This document shows positions 1 to 12,500 of a stretch of DNA of 64,000 nucleotides, piece by piece. A program made the translations under genes and the position numbers. Under the pieces are notes generated by a model. The model was not told the DNA's origin. It made no database searches and saw only the letters and a program-made list of their open reading frames with translations. Where the stretch lies: assembly GCA_025201705.1 (NCBI GenBank), contig MU616656.1, positions 1 to 64,000 on the forward strand. Reading direction: 5' to 3'. Position 1 is the stretch's first letter. Every line of letters begins with the position of its first letter. The DNA is from Dissophora ornata (taxonomy: Eukaryota > Mortierellomycota > Mortierellomycetes > Mortierellales > Mortierellaceae).

Positions 1-2
1 TT

Positions 3-161
3 TTTTTGCCACTGTTTGGGCGTCTGGAGGACCATGAAGGCGGGATCTCTCCAGGACCCGCACTTGACCCGCACGACGCGGATCGTACGTTACTACAGAA
101 CCTTCTGGGAAAGAGGGACGTGGGAACCATGGAGAGGATGGGGAGGATAGCTTATCGGTAG
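3..161 (+). CDS. possible 3' end of a gene cut by the window edge
   Basis: An open frame enters from the left edge and stops with TAG at 159-161, giving about 52 residues. The translation (PLFGRLEDHEGG... ending MERMGRIAYR) has a normal charged and hydrophobic mix and few rare residues, so it could be the last exon of a plus-strand gene. No domain is recognised. It could equally be chance, because a frame this short is not significant by itself. The sequence left of the window would decide. Confidence 0.25.
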   Translation, partial: FLPLFGRLEDHEGGISPGPALDPHDADRTLLQNLLGKRDVGTMERMGRIAYR

Positions 162-1670
162 AGAATGTCTTCAAGTTTTTAACGCCCTGACGAGGGGTGG
201 CAATAGTTGCGTGGGCCTACTGGGTTAGCCCATGGGAACGCGACTGATTATATAGCGTTGGTGGATACCTTCATCGCGAAGGGTGACACAGTCGCCTTGT
301 TTCTTCATGCTATTAACTCAGAGAGACATGTTGTTGTTGAAAAAGACGAGGGGAAGAAGAAGCCAAAAAAAGAAACGCAGCACTCTTCTAGGATAGGGAG
401 CAGCACAAAGAAGGATATAACGGCAGCGCAACCAAGCCGACAGGGTTCGTGAGCGGGCTCGGACCCGAAGGGCAAGGGAGAGGGAGCTATACATAGGGCC
501 GAGCGAGACAATCATGATCCGATGTGATGATGCTGGGGAGCCGTAACGGATATTATCTGATCGACTGCTTATTCTTTCAATATCCGAGAAACCACACACG
601 ACGACTCTATAACCAAGGCGACTGACACTTCAGGCAACGCACGTGGCTCGCCCGCCCCTTGGGCTTCTTGAAACCGCCGCTGCCTACACACGCGTCTAAT
701 CACGCGTAGACCGACCTGTAGTGTGCGCATCTTAGCAATAAAGCCGGCGACTGACTGACTTGCGCTGAACCACTAAATAAGACGACATTGAGTTGCCAAA
801 ACAGATTATTACCCGCCGCGTCGATTCACCTTGGATCAGGTCAAGACAACGTTTTAATACGGCGCCCGACGCGGTTAGTGATATGTGCAAATGTATACTA
901 TGTATATTTAATCACTCTGACCTTTTATCCAGCTTCAAATTATCCAGTGCGCGCCTCTTCCACTTTTCTGGCGTTCCCATGGCTTTCCCGAAAGCGAAGT
1001 CGAGTTTGTGATGCCTCAGTCGAGCGTTAGTAGAATTCAGAAAAGCCGGGTACTTTTTACCATTCAGTGGATGGAATTCTTGAACGGCAGTAGCAAAATG
1101 GTACGTGGTTGGAATTATCTGGATCGGACTGAGTAGCAAACTAGTCTGCCGACTATCTGCCGGACGGTCCGTGAAGGCGACCGAGGAGCTCGGGCGCACT
1201 ACGATCTGGAACGGTCGATGCAAGCTTACTATCGAATGCAAAAGAAAACACGGGATAACTTCTATGAGTAAACGCGCCGGGAGACGCAACTGTGTTGGAA
1301 AGCGCAGACGTGGTAGAAGTGATTTCATGGGATCTACCCACAAACAAGGACTAACAGAGACTGGGGCAGCAACAGAGTGCGGACGGCCGAATATTGGGCA
1401 GCTATTTGGGACAGACGCATTTGATGATTACAGCGGACGGCGTCTATATGATGATATTTGCTCACAGTAGGGAGCGGGACTCCGTCTCGGATCCCCCGGA
1501 TTCAGTCGCCACACATGCGGGAAACAAAGGCACGCTACTAGCGACCATATGGCATAGCCGTTTATTTAGTTAGCCCACTCGGGCAGTTAACGTTCAGGCC
1601 TGATTGAATAAATCCCATGTCTCCATGGGTCGTAGTCATCAAAAAATGGCCGTATAAAAGTCACTATGAT
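162..1670. other. intergenic region without a supported gene
   Basis: About 1.5 kb with only short, overlapping frames on both strands. The longest (912-1343 minus, 1105-1470 plus) lie opposite each other, show no domain and no splice-joined partner, and are arginine/serine-rich in the way of antisense or random frames. No tRNA-like T-loop or transposon remnant was seen. It probably holds the 3' UTR of the CHR transporter at its right end and unassigned spacer elsewhere. Confidence 0.5.
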
Positions 1671-3398
1671 TTATTTATCATGAACAGCATACTCTATAGC
1701 ACCCATTCCACCCCCAAGAACAATGACAAGCGGGGCAGGAATATCCAGGTAACCGGATGCCACAAATGCCGCACTAGCAATTACGGCATGGTACCCACTG
1801 CTGCCGCCCATCGTGTTCGTCTGGATCCACAACAGCCACGTTGCCGAAAAGACCAAGCCCAAAGCACAGGCATTGACACCCCTGAAGACCATCTTGACTG
1901 ACTTGTGTTCACGCACAAACTGCCAAAATGGGATGATCGCGTTCTTAAGGATCAAGCCTGGGAAGAAGATGGCAAGGTAACAGAGGATCGCACCAGCGAT
2001 ACCACTTTGGTTGGCATTAACCATCGCGACGGCGCCAAGGAAGCAGGCGAAATTGAAATTAGGGCCAGGTAATGACTGAATGAGGGCGAGGCCAACCAAG
2101 AACTGTTGGTCGGTCATCCAGCCAGAATCGACGGTGTAAGTTTTGAGGAGAGGGATAATCACAGGTCCACCACCAAAGATAATTGATCCAACAAAGTAAA
2201 ACGTGGACACAAGCTGGCCGTACTCGGCAGTTGTGGAGCTCGGAATGAGGGCGCGGACGAGAATAGCGGCGATCAGCAGAGAAAGGAAGATCAAAAAGAA
2301 TACAAAGCCCAGTTTCTTGGAGTATGAGAAGGCCTTCCTTGAGGTATCATCCGTCTATAAAATAAAACCCACGAAAAGAAGATGTATGTTGAGATCACCT
2401 ACAAGTATAAAAAAAGTGACAGTGAGCGCGCTGATTGGTGCGCGCATTTACCTTGATATCATCCGACAGTTCCTCAGCAATGTCGATCTCGGTCTTGCCG
2501 CCGCGGTTCCTGATCGACCCATGCACGTTTGACATCTTTTCAGCACTTGTTTCAACTCCTGCAACATCCGCACCTGACTCCTCCAAAGCATCATCCAACT
2601 CTGAATCTTTGACAACCTGCCCTTGTTCCAGATCCTTCTCGTCCTTGAGTTTCCCAAGCTCAGTCTTACGCGCTTCGCGCTTCTCTCTCCAGCTGGTGGC
2701 GAGCGGCGCCAAAATGCCGTCGTGGATATAGCTGATAACGCCCCCCGCGATCATCATAACAGGCAGCAGCCATGGCGCTGTGTAGAGGACGGAGACACTG
2801 CCAGCAACAAGCGCTAGGCTTCTAGTAAGCTTATCGGTTGCCAATGCAGTTGACATCCTGTAGGCAGCAAGGGCTACGAGTCCGATGGCTGCAGAGGCGA
2901 GGCCTTGCTCGAGACGAGTGGCCCATAGAGGGATTCCAGCCTTTATGTTTCCAATCAGAACGCCTGCAGCCGTCATGATGATCGCACCCGGTATGCTACG
3001 ACCGGCAGGATGGATAGTTCACAGGGACTGTTAATTAAAGTCTTTGGCACGCTCAAACGTTATCCGTGCTGAATTCCATGATTGTTTAATTACCTCCAGA
3101 GTAAAAAGGCCACGATGGAGCACAGAAATCCGGATCTGACCAAGGAAAGACTGTAGGCGAGCTCTGTGCTGGCAGGGCCCGGTAGAGCCTGGCAAATGGC
3201 AAAGAGCTCTGTGAACTGATCACTCGCGAGCCATTGGCGCTTGACGACAATATCATCATATAGAATGGCGATATGGGCAGAGGGGCCCCCAAAAGTGGTG
3301 TAACCAAACTTGAAGTAGGTGCTGCATATCTCGACAAGTCGGTCTTTGAGGGGTGGCAGGTTGAATGGGTTGGAGGACCGGGAGGGTGTCATCGCCAT
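1671..3398 (-). CDS. CHR-family chromate transporter
   Basis: Three exons: 3094-3398, 2452-2995 and 1671-2354, joined at GT-AG sites with matching phases, give 510 residues. The protein has two homologous halves, as in full-length two-domain CHR permeases. The N-terminal half carries the FGGPSAHIAIL signature near residue 40 and ALPGPAST. The C-terminal half carries the matching GGGPVIIPLL and SLPGPNFNF motifs, each followed by hydrophobic segments. Between the halves lies an acidic hydrophilic loop (LEQGQVVKDSELDD... to ...AEELSDDIK). CHR proteins move chromate across membranes, by efflux in many bacteria, whereas a fungal member was reported to increase chromate uptake, so direction here is unknown. 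The plasma membrane is the likely site. The gene diverges from DAD1 with 525 bases between starts. Confidence 0.9.
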
Positions 3399-3923
3399 TG
3401 TGAATGTCCTTGCTGCTGGTGATCAAATTAGATGAGGCGGGTGTTTAGTGGGTAAGGGGTATATAGATTAAAGAGGCGGAGAGGCGGAGAGGTACGAGGT
3501 GGGGGAGGGAAAGGAGCCAAAGCAGAATGAAATACAGGCCTTCGAGGTTGTGGAGCAGGCAAGGTCCGGGAGGGAGAAGGACAGATGGAAAGTGGAAGTG
3601 AGAAGAGGAAGGGAAGAAGAAGACTCGGAAAGAAAGAACCCCGGTGGGGAGCAGAAACGCCAATCGACAATTAGCTTTGCAGCCCGCTCTGTGCGCCGCA
3701 AATCATATCCTCTGAGAAAACGCACGTTGCCTGCAAGGGGACGTACCCTTGTGGCAAGGGAGGTACCCTTGCGGCGGGCGAGTCGTGTGCGACTTGTTCG
3801 AAATACTGTGCCTGGATCGAATTCATATTACAACAGTCACCACCCTCTTCGTTTTCTCGTGGCTCTTTGCCACCACTGCCCGTCTTCTGCCTCTCATCAC
3901 AATCCTCTCTTTCTGTGGCCGCC

Positions 3924-4269
3924 ATGCAAGGATCCAATGGACAGACAGCCGACTCTTCTGCTTTCGAGGCGGAGCGCACCAGACTCATCACGGACATCAA
4001 ACTCGTACGCGCTCTACTCTGAGCAGTCCGCATGTGTTAAACATAATCCTATTCTACATATTCACTCTCTCATTCACTTTTTTCTTGGACGGAAATCGCA
4101 GGAAATGGGTCAGGCAATCGCCAATATAACCACACTCAACAGAAACCTTGACACCATCGTGACAATTGGTCAGGAGTTCGAGCAGCTGGCTCATCTCTGG
4201 AAGCACTTTCACACCTCTGCTTTTCAGGCTGCCCAAGATGACATCTATCAGAGCCAGGAAGCCGAGTAA
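3924..4269 (+). CDS. DAD1: DASH complex subunit Dad1
   Basis: Two exons, 3924-4004 and 4102-4269, separated by a 97-base GT-AG intron, encode 82 residues. Exon 1 gives a short head ending FEAERTRLITDIKL. Exon 2 gives the family core ITTLNRNLDTIVTIGQEFEQ followed by LAHLWKHFH, which matches the Dad1 pattern of a FExER-type start, an LNRxLE-like helix and a VGxEFExVAxLW segment. Dad1 is a small subunit of the DASH/Dam1 ring that couples kinetochores to spindle microtubules in fungi. The length is typical for the family. A longer open frame reads into exon 2 from 3499 through the intron, but that upstream part is not coding. Confidence 0.85.
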
Positions 4270-4813
4270 AAAAAATACCGGGTGAGCTATGATCGGAACA
4301 ACAACAACAGCCCCGCTCGTTCCCTCACCTGCATCCAGAACAACAATAGTAAACGCAACAGCAAAAGCGAAGGAATCTAGCACAAACAAAAATGCCGCAA
4401 TGAAATGAGGTGTTTGATCCTCCGAGGAAACACTCGATGGACGTGCTGCAGGAGTCAGACGTTCCGGTTTTCGCCTCCGTAACGATTAACTCTTGGTAGG
4501 GAGAGGCATGGCACGCAACCTTATTGCTCCGCTGGATATCCTGATCTTTACTGCAAGCCGCTGCAGATTGTGCTCAGTTTGGTTGTGATATTGCAAGCGG
4601 AAATCGGCGCGACTTTAAAGAGCAATGGGAATAAAGACGGCTGTTGTCTATTAACAAGGCTGCCTCGTGTATTTTATTTTGAATGGTGCTCGTAACTGTC
4701 GTTTGGTCATGATGAGAAATTATGTCTATTGTGCCAGGAGGTGCGCTGGAAGAATTAAGATGAAATGGAGCCATGATGTTAGAGATATTTGCTTGTTGGT
4801 AATACTCGCATGT
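4270..4813. other. convergent 3' region
   Basis: This 544-base stretch lies between the DAD1 stop and the DNAJC11-like stop, so it holds the two converging 3' UTRs. Short frames on both strands show no domain. Nothing else is seen. Confidence 0.6.
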
Positions 4814-7274
4814 TCACATCAAAACAGAGATCAACCTACATCGGACAGGCGCCGCTACGGACGCAAGGTCTGCAGCTACCACCTCGTGCATTCTCCTCTG
4901 GAACTCGTATTTTATCCTCAATTGCTTCTTTTCGCCCAAGCATGGATCATAAAAGCCCAAAATATGGGTCTAAATAACAAAACAAAACATAAAATATGAG
5001 AACTCAACGTTCACGAACATACATTGTCAGTTGAAATCGTGCCATGCGTTCGACGGTTAAAATACCTTGGAGTGTCCTGCAGGCATGGTCAACTGTGAGT
5101 TATTCACAAGAGCTTGGACAGCAACCGTCACATCAGCAACTAGCCCAAGCTCTGGAGCAACATTCAGGTTTCCGTATAAGGCCTCCACAATGACCAGGCC
5201 GTCCTTTTCCTGTTCCTGCCTCGTCTTGCGCATCGTCGACTCTCTCAAAAGTTCAATAGCCTCCCCGGCCTCCTTCTTTTGCGTGGCAATAAAGTCAGCA
5301 TGAACCACTCGAAGCTCCCGAATCTTTTCTGCGCGCTCTTTTCTCCTCTTAGGCTTGACATAGCCAAAATCGAGAGCGGCGACAGCGCAAATTGGGACAA
5401 CGGTCGACCAGAAGGCAAGCTTGGGGTTGAACTCAGCTGACAGGGCAATGGGAATCGTGACGCTCTGCCCCAGGCGCTTGATTCTAAGAACATCCAAAAA
5501 GTAAATCAAATCAGTATTCTGATTCAGTATCTTGATTGAAAAACAGAACAAGAGTTGCGATAGATACTGATGACGTACTTGAGATTAAACGCGACACCTC
5601 CAGAGAGACCGACTTCAACTGCAAGTCCGACCTTGGTATGCTCTGTCACCTTACGATCGCCTCCGATGCTAGCATTAATGCCTGCCGTCGTTGACAAACT
5701 TCCGCCAACGCGGACCTTCGTCGAACCATCCAAAGTCCATGTATGATCCAAAGACAAATGCGACTGCATGATTCCAGTTTGGACTTCGACTTGGTAACCT
5801 CTGTTCTCGTCCTGAGAGCTCACACCCAGTGCCAAGGAGGAAAAGTCTCGGCGCAGCTCAAAAATAGGTCCCCATGATCCAATGGCCCACTCTCCAGTAC
5901 GATAGGTCATGTAGCCGGTGGCTCCCTTCGTGATTCGTCTGCCGAATGTCATGAGGAGGGGCGCTGGCCCCTGGAAATTTCGCACTGTGGCTGTTCCAGT
6001 GATGAATGTCAGTGGGTCGATGGAATAAGTGTATTTGAGGAGGCCTATTCTGGGATTCAGCAGCGAGGATCCGACCTGCGTCATGACGAATGATGAATTA
6101 TATCTGGTCAGTTTCTAATGCCTTTCACCACAGTCAATTCCTGTTCTTTTCGTAAAATGAAGCTCCATACTTCTATGTTCAATTTCTCAGAGAAGGTGTG
6201 TCGGATAGTGCCCACCAAGTTCCCGCCACCCATGCCGGATCTGGATGTCATCTGTCCTGCAACAATAAACTGAGTTCTGGGGCTGAATTGAGTCTAGTAC
6301 ATGTATTACGGTCGGTAAGTGTTAAGGCGTTATGCGACAGCGTGTACCATCGTCTACAGCAGATCAACAGAAGATTGTCCTACCTCGAAGGAGCTCTTCA
6401 TGTACAGCTGCATGATCTCTGTCCTTTTCAATGTGCCAAGAATTCCGTCATTGCTCTTCTTGGCAAAGGTCGTGCCTCCAAAGGGTGAAAGGACCTCCTG
6501 GTCTTTGAACACTCGCGTGGCATTGACGTTGATTGTAATGTCGTTCTTGGATCGGACCAAGCTCTCCAACTCCATCTCTCTCTTCTCTCTCGCCAATCGA
6601 GCGTACTCTTCTCGCAACTATAATTGTTTCCGTTTCAAATTGAGCTACACATGTAAGAGTGCTGATCTAAGTTGCGAGTGATATGGTGATCTCTCCGCTT
6701 TTCGCATGTTGTCCGACTTACCTCCTGGGGCGTCTTGATCTTATGGCCGACCTCCCATTTGGTGTTAAGACCCTCCTCTCCATATTCGTCATAAGCAGTT
6801 CTCAACTGAGGGTTGCTGAGGACTGGAAACGCGATATTAGTAATGATCAGTTGGTTTTCTTCTTGTCCAAACTTATCAGGCGTTCATCAAGGGACTCAAC
6901 TTTGTTTGGTTGAGTGAGCTGTGGTACCTTCGAAAGCCTTGTTGATAATGTGAAACTTGGTCTCTGCTGCCTCCTTCAATGCAGGGTCGCTATGTTTGTC
7001 TGGATGAAATATCCTGCTCAAACGCTTGTACGAGTCCCTGATGTCGTCCTCTGAAGCCTGATCAAGTGAAAAGGGAGTGAGTAATGTTGTTCGACCTGAT
7101 TACGTTTGGTGCCTGGCATGGCATGACTGCACCTACAGTTTTTGACAGGTTCAGCACGGCGTAGTAATCGAGCTCTGGTGGTTTCATGTTCTCGAGGTCA
7201 GTCAGATCATCGCCATCGTAGTAGTTGCCCGCAGAGTCCGCGGGCATGGACCTGTCATCATACGGGTCGTCCAT
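4814..7274 (-). CDS. DnaJ homolog subfamily C member 11-like protein
   Basis: Eight exons with consistent phases (7137-7274, 6928-7057, 6722-6822, 6384-6617, 6171-6293, 5579-6075, 5066-5483, 4814-4969) encode about 598 residues, close to the roughly 560 of animal DNAJC11. The J domain begins near residue 36 (LDYYAVLNLSKT) and contains the HPDKH motif (HPD, needed to stimulate Hsp70). The middle part is a beta-rich region. The C-terminal DUF3395 region includes LGFYDPCLGEKK. DNAJC11 sits at mitochondrial membranes with the MICOS/MIB complex that shapes cristae; a mitochondrial role here is inferred from the family. Budding yeast lacks a clear ortholog. The gene shares a 238-base divergent promoter with the HAUS5-like gene. 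Confidence 0.88.
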
Positions 7275-7512
7275 GAGTCGTCGTTCTTGTTGTCCTGGCG
7301 AATGAGGTTTGGGTGGTTTAGTGACAAGGTGAATGCGCAACGGTCGGATCGGGACTGGGTTCCTCCCCACGACAATTGTCCAAAAATGGGCAAACGCAGC
7401 AGTGGACAATTCCGGTGTTCGCTTTGTTCGCGCGCATCGATCAAGCCACTCAGCATGCCTTCGCTTACCTCCCTGTCGAAGTCTACTCCTCTGATTCACT
7501 CCTTGAAGAGTA
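7275..7512. promoter_or_regulatory. bidirectional promoter region
   Basis: The start codons of the minus-strand DNAJC11-like gene (7274) and the plus-strand HAUS5-like gene (7513) are only 238 bases apart, so both 5' UTRs and promoters must fit here. No clear TATA box is seen. Confidence 0.5.
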
Positions 7513-10177
7513 ATGGAATCAGGCTTAGCATCAACCCGCTCGCCTCGCAAGTTGCAGCAGCGACATATCCTCGCTGCCAGTGCCAATCGCAAGAGACGAG
7601 ACTCGACTCACGGACGGTCTGTCGCCAACCTCGCCACCACAGCTGATAATCCTTTTCTGGAAGTTTCGCTTCAGAAGCACCACTCTGAGGCATCGAGGAG
7701 TCTATCTGAGCTCGTTTATACCTGGTGCATCAATGACCTTGATTACCGGCCTGGCAACATCGACACAAGAATGGGGAGCCATGTGGGGGCTCTGACCCAT
7801 GGCTCGACGTCAACCCGCCCTCTTCCTGAATTTAGTCCCGAGTCAATTGACAGGTTCGTTTGAGTGGGAGCAAGATGATGCTGCAAGTCTTCCGATTCGC
7901 AATGGATAACTAATAGCTGAAATGTGGATGATGTTTAGCCTGTGTGATGGTCCTCTTGCCCCAATGTTTGAATATCTGGTGGAGAGTATCAAGCCTCGCT
8001 CGTGAGTGCCATCAACAATTGGTGAAACATGTCGACGTAAGATGTTGCATATAATGCTAACTACACCATGTCGCCACATGTCTTAGGGCCATACATGCAT
8101 CCCAGATTATAGATTCAAATCGATCGGAGCGGATACAGGTTAGCATTGCAGGGCATATGGAACGGGAGGCAATCGCACTCCGGAATCGCGATCTCACTCT
8201 TGCAATTGCACAAAAACGTATGACCACCTTCTGGACTTCTATCCCACAACTGATGTGCAACATTTCGAGTAAAGCGGAGTGGTTTTCTGAAATGACAATT
8301 AATTGAGTTATCTAGAGCGCGAGATTGCTGAAGCGAAAGAGCGCATCAAGCAACAGAGGCAGCTGCAGGTCGCGAAGGAGATTCATCATCGGCAAAGCGT
8401 TCAGATAGTCAAGGTTCTCCAGGAATACGATACGCTCCTTCGCCAGTATCAACCAAACACATTGAAAAGCACTACGTGGTTTCAGGAAAATGATTCAGAT
8501 CACTACGCACTGAGGGTAAGGTTCTACCATTGCTCAATTCCTTATTGTGCCCACTAGTTCTTGGTCATGACCGACTCTAACGATGTATACTCAACATATC
8601 TAGGCTACTATTGAGAAGGTGCTGAGAGAAGTATCCCGAACCATTGAGCTGGTTACTATCAAGTACGGTCTTCACTGTTCAGGCTAAACATATAAAACTC
8701 TATCTTGTTCAACTTTACAGTCTAACAAATGGCGTGGGGTTATTTTTAACAGCGGGGTGACATTCCAGCAAGATCAAGTGGCACATGGACGATGTGCCCA
8801 GGACTTGTATCCAGCCCTCCAGCAAGGCCACGACGATGCGACATACTTTTTCGGGGTCATGAAGGAGCTGAAAGAAGGAAACCTGTCGTCACTGCAGTCG
8901 CAGAGACAGGAGCAGATTCAGCAGTCTGAAAACAAGGACACAGCCTCGAAAGCCACAAAGCTGTTGCAGCTGTTCCAAGACCACCACGGAGAAAGAGTGG
9001 ATCGGATAGACATGGTACTCAACCAGATCTCGGTTTGCGAACAAGAGATGGAGGAGCTCTACTCAAAGATGCGGTTTCAAGCACAGAGATGGGAGAATGA
9101 GAAAAATCCGGCCCCATTTCAGCAAGGGCTCGAAGAGACTAAGGCTCACTTGAGGGGTCTTGAGACCGCGCTTGAATTCATTCAGGCGGAGCAGGAGAAT
9201 TTAGTTGAGCGCGTTGCTTCTATGGACGAGCAGCAAGCTCATTTGGAAGCAATGATCAAAGCTTCCAGAGCTGCGGACAAAAAAGTAGTACGACGAATAT
9301 ATTATCTCGCACATTGTAACCGTTGTCTATGGATATGCACCCGCGGTCTTACTTTTAACAATTGCTCTACGAATAGACTGACGTTCAACGCGTTGTACGG
9401 AAATTCATCGAGATGATCAAGATCAATAGCCAGGGCGTTCCTCGCACTGCTGAAAAGACCTCTCAAGATATAACACGCTCCATCTCTGAGGATCTCTCCC
9501 AGCTTTCGGATCTGGTGCAGGATCGAACATACACGCTAGAAGGAGATTCCAAAGTCATGCAGGGGTTGTCAGAGCAGAGCCAGAAGGCCTATGCTGAAAC
9601 ACATACCAAGGTTTTGCAAGCCCCGGTGCTGGACTGGCGAGAGTCTGACCTTGCCAACGAACAACAAACGAATGGACAAAACCCCTGGCGTGAGATCACA
9701 ACCAAGAGCTCAATATCTGCCGATCAGCACATCCTTCAGTTGGTCGGATTGCAGCGCCACAATGCCGTTCAGCGTCTTGCTTTGTCCAATGCCAAGGAAT
9801 TGAGCCAGATCATGGAGCGCATCAAGACTGAAACGACGTCGATGATGAAAACCTTTGTGAGGGCACTCCCGGAGGAAAGTCAAGTCCACGGCGATGATGA
9901 AAAGGAGAGGGGTGTGAGCGTCAGTAACTTGAAATCCAAGTTCGAGGGTGATGTGAAGGATGTGACCCGGTCGATTGTTCAATTTGAAAAAGATCATCAT
10001 GCAGCATTCCAGAGCGATATTCAGGACATTGGTGCTGGCCTTGAGGTTGGGGAGGAGATTGTGTACAAGGTGGGCAGTTTGGTCGACGACAGTGACAGGA
10101 TTGCAGAGCATTTCTTGTTGGATCAGAACATGTCTTCCAAGCCGTTCAACAGCAAAAGGATGCGGTATATCCAATAA
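7513..10177 (+). CDS. HAUS augmin-like complex subunit 5 / AUG5-like coiled-coil protein
   Basis: A multi-exon gene. Exon 1 is 7513-7853; exon 2 starts after the AG near 7938 and joins as SLCDGPLAPMFEYLVESIKP; later exons start near 8086 and 8316, with further coding at 8605-8660, from about 8754, and from about 9380 to the TGA-free end at 10177 (TAA). Order of features: a short basic N-terminus, an ELVYTWCINDLDYRP segment, the SIDSLCDGPLAPMFEYL segment, a IHASQII-type motif, then about 550 residues of coiled coil. This N-terminal layout resembles plant AUG5 and animal HAUS5, in which a WLxxEMGYRP-like stretch is followed by a CxGxxxPxWxFL-like segment and a conserved R-R-type motif. Augmin recruits gamma-tubulin to existing spindle microtubules to branch them. 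The assignment is by motif resemblance only; another spindle coiled-coil protein is possible. Confidence 0.6.
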
Positions 10178-10369
10178 TAAAAGAGGGGGAGTTTCTTAAA
10201 CATCCAGTTTATTTAATCTAATGAGAGCTCATGAAGCCTCTCTTGGATGGGTTCAAGTAGCCGGAGTAGTGATTTTAGCGACGACTTGGTTTTGCTATTT
10301 TTGCGATCAGAAAAGAAAAGGTGTATTAGAAGTATGTCGTTTGATGGTAAGAGAGGTCTCTGGCAATAG

Positions 10370-12500
10370 TTAGTTCCACGCATACCAATATCGGATAACA
10401 GCCTCGAGGGGAGGGACTAAAGAGGCAGCCTGGGCATGAAGCGAGTCATCCTCCATGAGCCACACCGACAAGATCCTCATAGATGCAAGGTAGATCATAT
10501 TGGAAGCCAGGGCCTGGGGGCTGGCATCGCTACTCGCCTATAGAGTGACATGTAACAAGCAGAAGTCATGTCAGGATATCGGTGTCATGGCGCGAGTCTC
10601 TCCGAGTGAAAACAAGAAATTTATCAATCTGTCAAACGGCTTTGTTTCTCCTCACCTGCAAATCCTTCAGATAATCCAAAATAGCCGCGAACGCGCCTTG
10701 GAGCGACTCCTGGATCTTCAGCACCCCTGTCGCATCAAACAGTCCTTTCTCCAAACTATCCTCACTCTCTGACACCCTGACCAAATACCCGATCGAAACC
10801 TCTAGAATCTCGTACGTCAACGGGAGAATCTGCTCCTTCCTCACAGTCGCCTGTTTCGCCTCGTCCTCTGTCTCAAATACACTATTGGACTTTCCACCGG
10901 CTGAAGATAAACCGTCCGCCAATTGGTCCATTAGAACACGGACTTCCACGCAAGTCAAATGGACTACCAACGCCGCGAATTTCTTTTCCGTCTCCACATC
11001 AGAGAGCGACAGTGTTTGCATTGATGCGAGTAGGGTGCCGGGTGTCGATTTCTTTTTCTGTGAAGATGTTTTACTTCCTGTTGACGTTGATGGTGGTGAT
11101 GATGGCGAAGGGACCTGGGGGAAGATCCATTCAGGTCCTAGTCTTTGTAACAAAATTCCGATCAACTTGAAGCTATCGTCTCGAGTGGCCGGTGCTAAAA
11201 GCCAAAAANNNNNNNNNNAAAAAAAAAAAAGAAATAAAGAAAAAGAAAAAAAGGGAAGTTAGAGCTATTTCTCCGTAGCTGTATCCCGCTTAGTTTGTTT
11301 TATTTACCTTGCCGAGTGCTCAACAGCTGGATCAATCCAGATTTGAGGTTTCTTGACCAGGCCAGAGTCACCGCCGGATGCTCCTTTGCATGCTGTTGCA
11401 CATACGCCTCTGAAAGATACGCTATTGATTCTGCCAACAGTCGCAGGATCTCTGGCTTGTGTGTCTCCGCCAATGTACTGAAGGGTTTTGAGAATTTGGT
11501 CATGACAGCCGGTAAGAAGTCCTTGGTGATATTTAATACAACACTGGGGTTCTGTTTGTATCCCTCCTGAATGATCAAGAACGTTCGCTTGTAGATCAAG
11601 ATAGCATCCTCGTGTGCCTCGTCTAGTCCGCCAAGACAGTGATTCAGTCTGCGGGTTAGTTTTGGTCCCTACTGGACAAAATGACAAGCTCCTGGAGTGA
11701 TTCCCAAAAGTGTTAATTTCCACGTACCTTTCCGATCGAATGTATCCAGGATGTAAGAGACGATGACACTCTGGTATTTGGCATTGGTCAACACCATAGA
11801 CACCTGCGGATATGCCGATATCCTGACCAAGATCTTGAGAATCTTCTTACTATTGTCAGTCTCGTCGCTAGTGTTGATCCACGGTGCCAAAGATCCAATC
11901 AATGTGAAATCCTTGCGCGTTTATTTTTTCACACCGATCAGATCGTCAATTACTTACCTTGCGGACAGCATACCGACCATGGTCGGTACCCGATCCTTGA
12001 ACTCTTTCCTGACCAAAACCTCCCAATGAATCGAGAAACAGGTCATGATATCAATTGATATGGACCTGATGGCGGCTGCATCGACTCCAGCATCCTTCGG
12101 CACAGAACCATCCTCTAAGATTTCCATTGGGATCGGGTTTGGAGGGCAGTTACCTGATCAGATTTTTGTACTTCCAGAAGTCTATTACCGTGCATTATTG
12201 TGACCCTTCCCCTCTCCTCTTATGCCGTATTCCAAGAAAAACAGATTCCATAACGCCTTTCTTACCGATTTGCATCATTCTGTCCAAAAACCCAAAGTCC
12301 ATGCTCTCAAAGAACCGTGTCATGGTATCCAGATCCTGTGTCGATTGCAGTACGTCCGACATCAGTGTCAGACCAATGAACTTTGATTCATCGGACGTGC
12401 CCGGCTTGAGCAGCTCCAAGCAGCGCTCCAGAGCTGACTTGGTGTCCGCAATGGATGATGACATTGTTGTTGATGCAGTTATTGGTGCTGTGCTGCCCAT
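10370..12500 (-). CDS. neurochondrin family protein
   Basis: Start ATG at 12500; an in-frame second Met lies 12 codons on. The N-terminus (LERCLELLKPGTSDESKFIG then LTLMSDVL) carries the neurochondrin opening motif. At least five exons follow; the well-supported ones are 11308-11648, 10656-11194 and 10370-10537, with phases that match. The last exon encodes LEAVIRYWYAWN before TAA. The whole protein is helical and repeat-like (armadillo/HEAT style), as the family predicts. Neurochondrin is a cytosolic protein linked in animals to neurite growth and, in more recent work, to axonemal or assembly roles; its job in fungi is unknown. The intron 11195-11307 contains a 10-base gap of N and an A-rich run. 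The junction near 11650-11700 could not be settled by eye. Only 139 bases separate its start from the ADA2 stop. Confidence 0.8.
11210..11219. other. assembly gap (10 N)
   Basis: Ten undetermined bases followed by a long A-rich run. The gap lies inside the intron 11195-11307 of the neurochondrin gene, so coding sequence is probably not affected, but the true intron length is unknown. Confidence 0.98.

Noticed and set aside
912..1470. Opposite-strand frames of 121-143 codons
   Set aside because: They overlap each other antisense, are Arg/Ser-rich, and show no domain or splice partner.
3499..4101. Long plus-strand frame running into DAD1 exon 2
   Set aside because: It is in frame with exon 2 but reads through the DAD1 intron, contains an Arg/Lys/Glu-rich stretch from a purine-rich leader, and has no homology. 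The two-exon DAD1 model from 3924 explains the conserved part.
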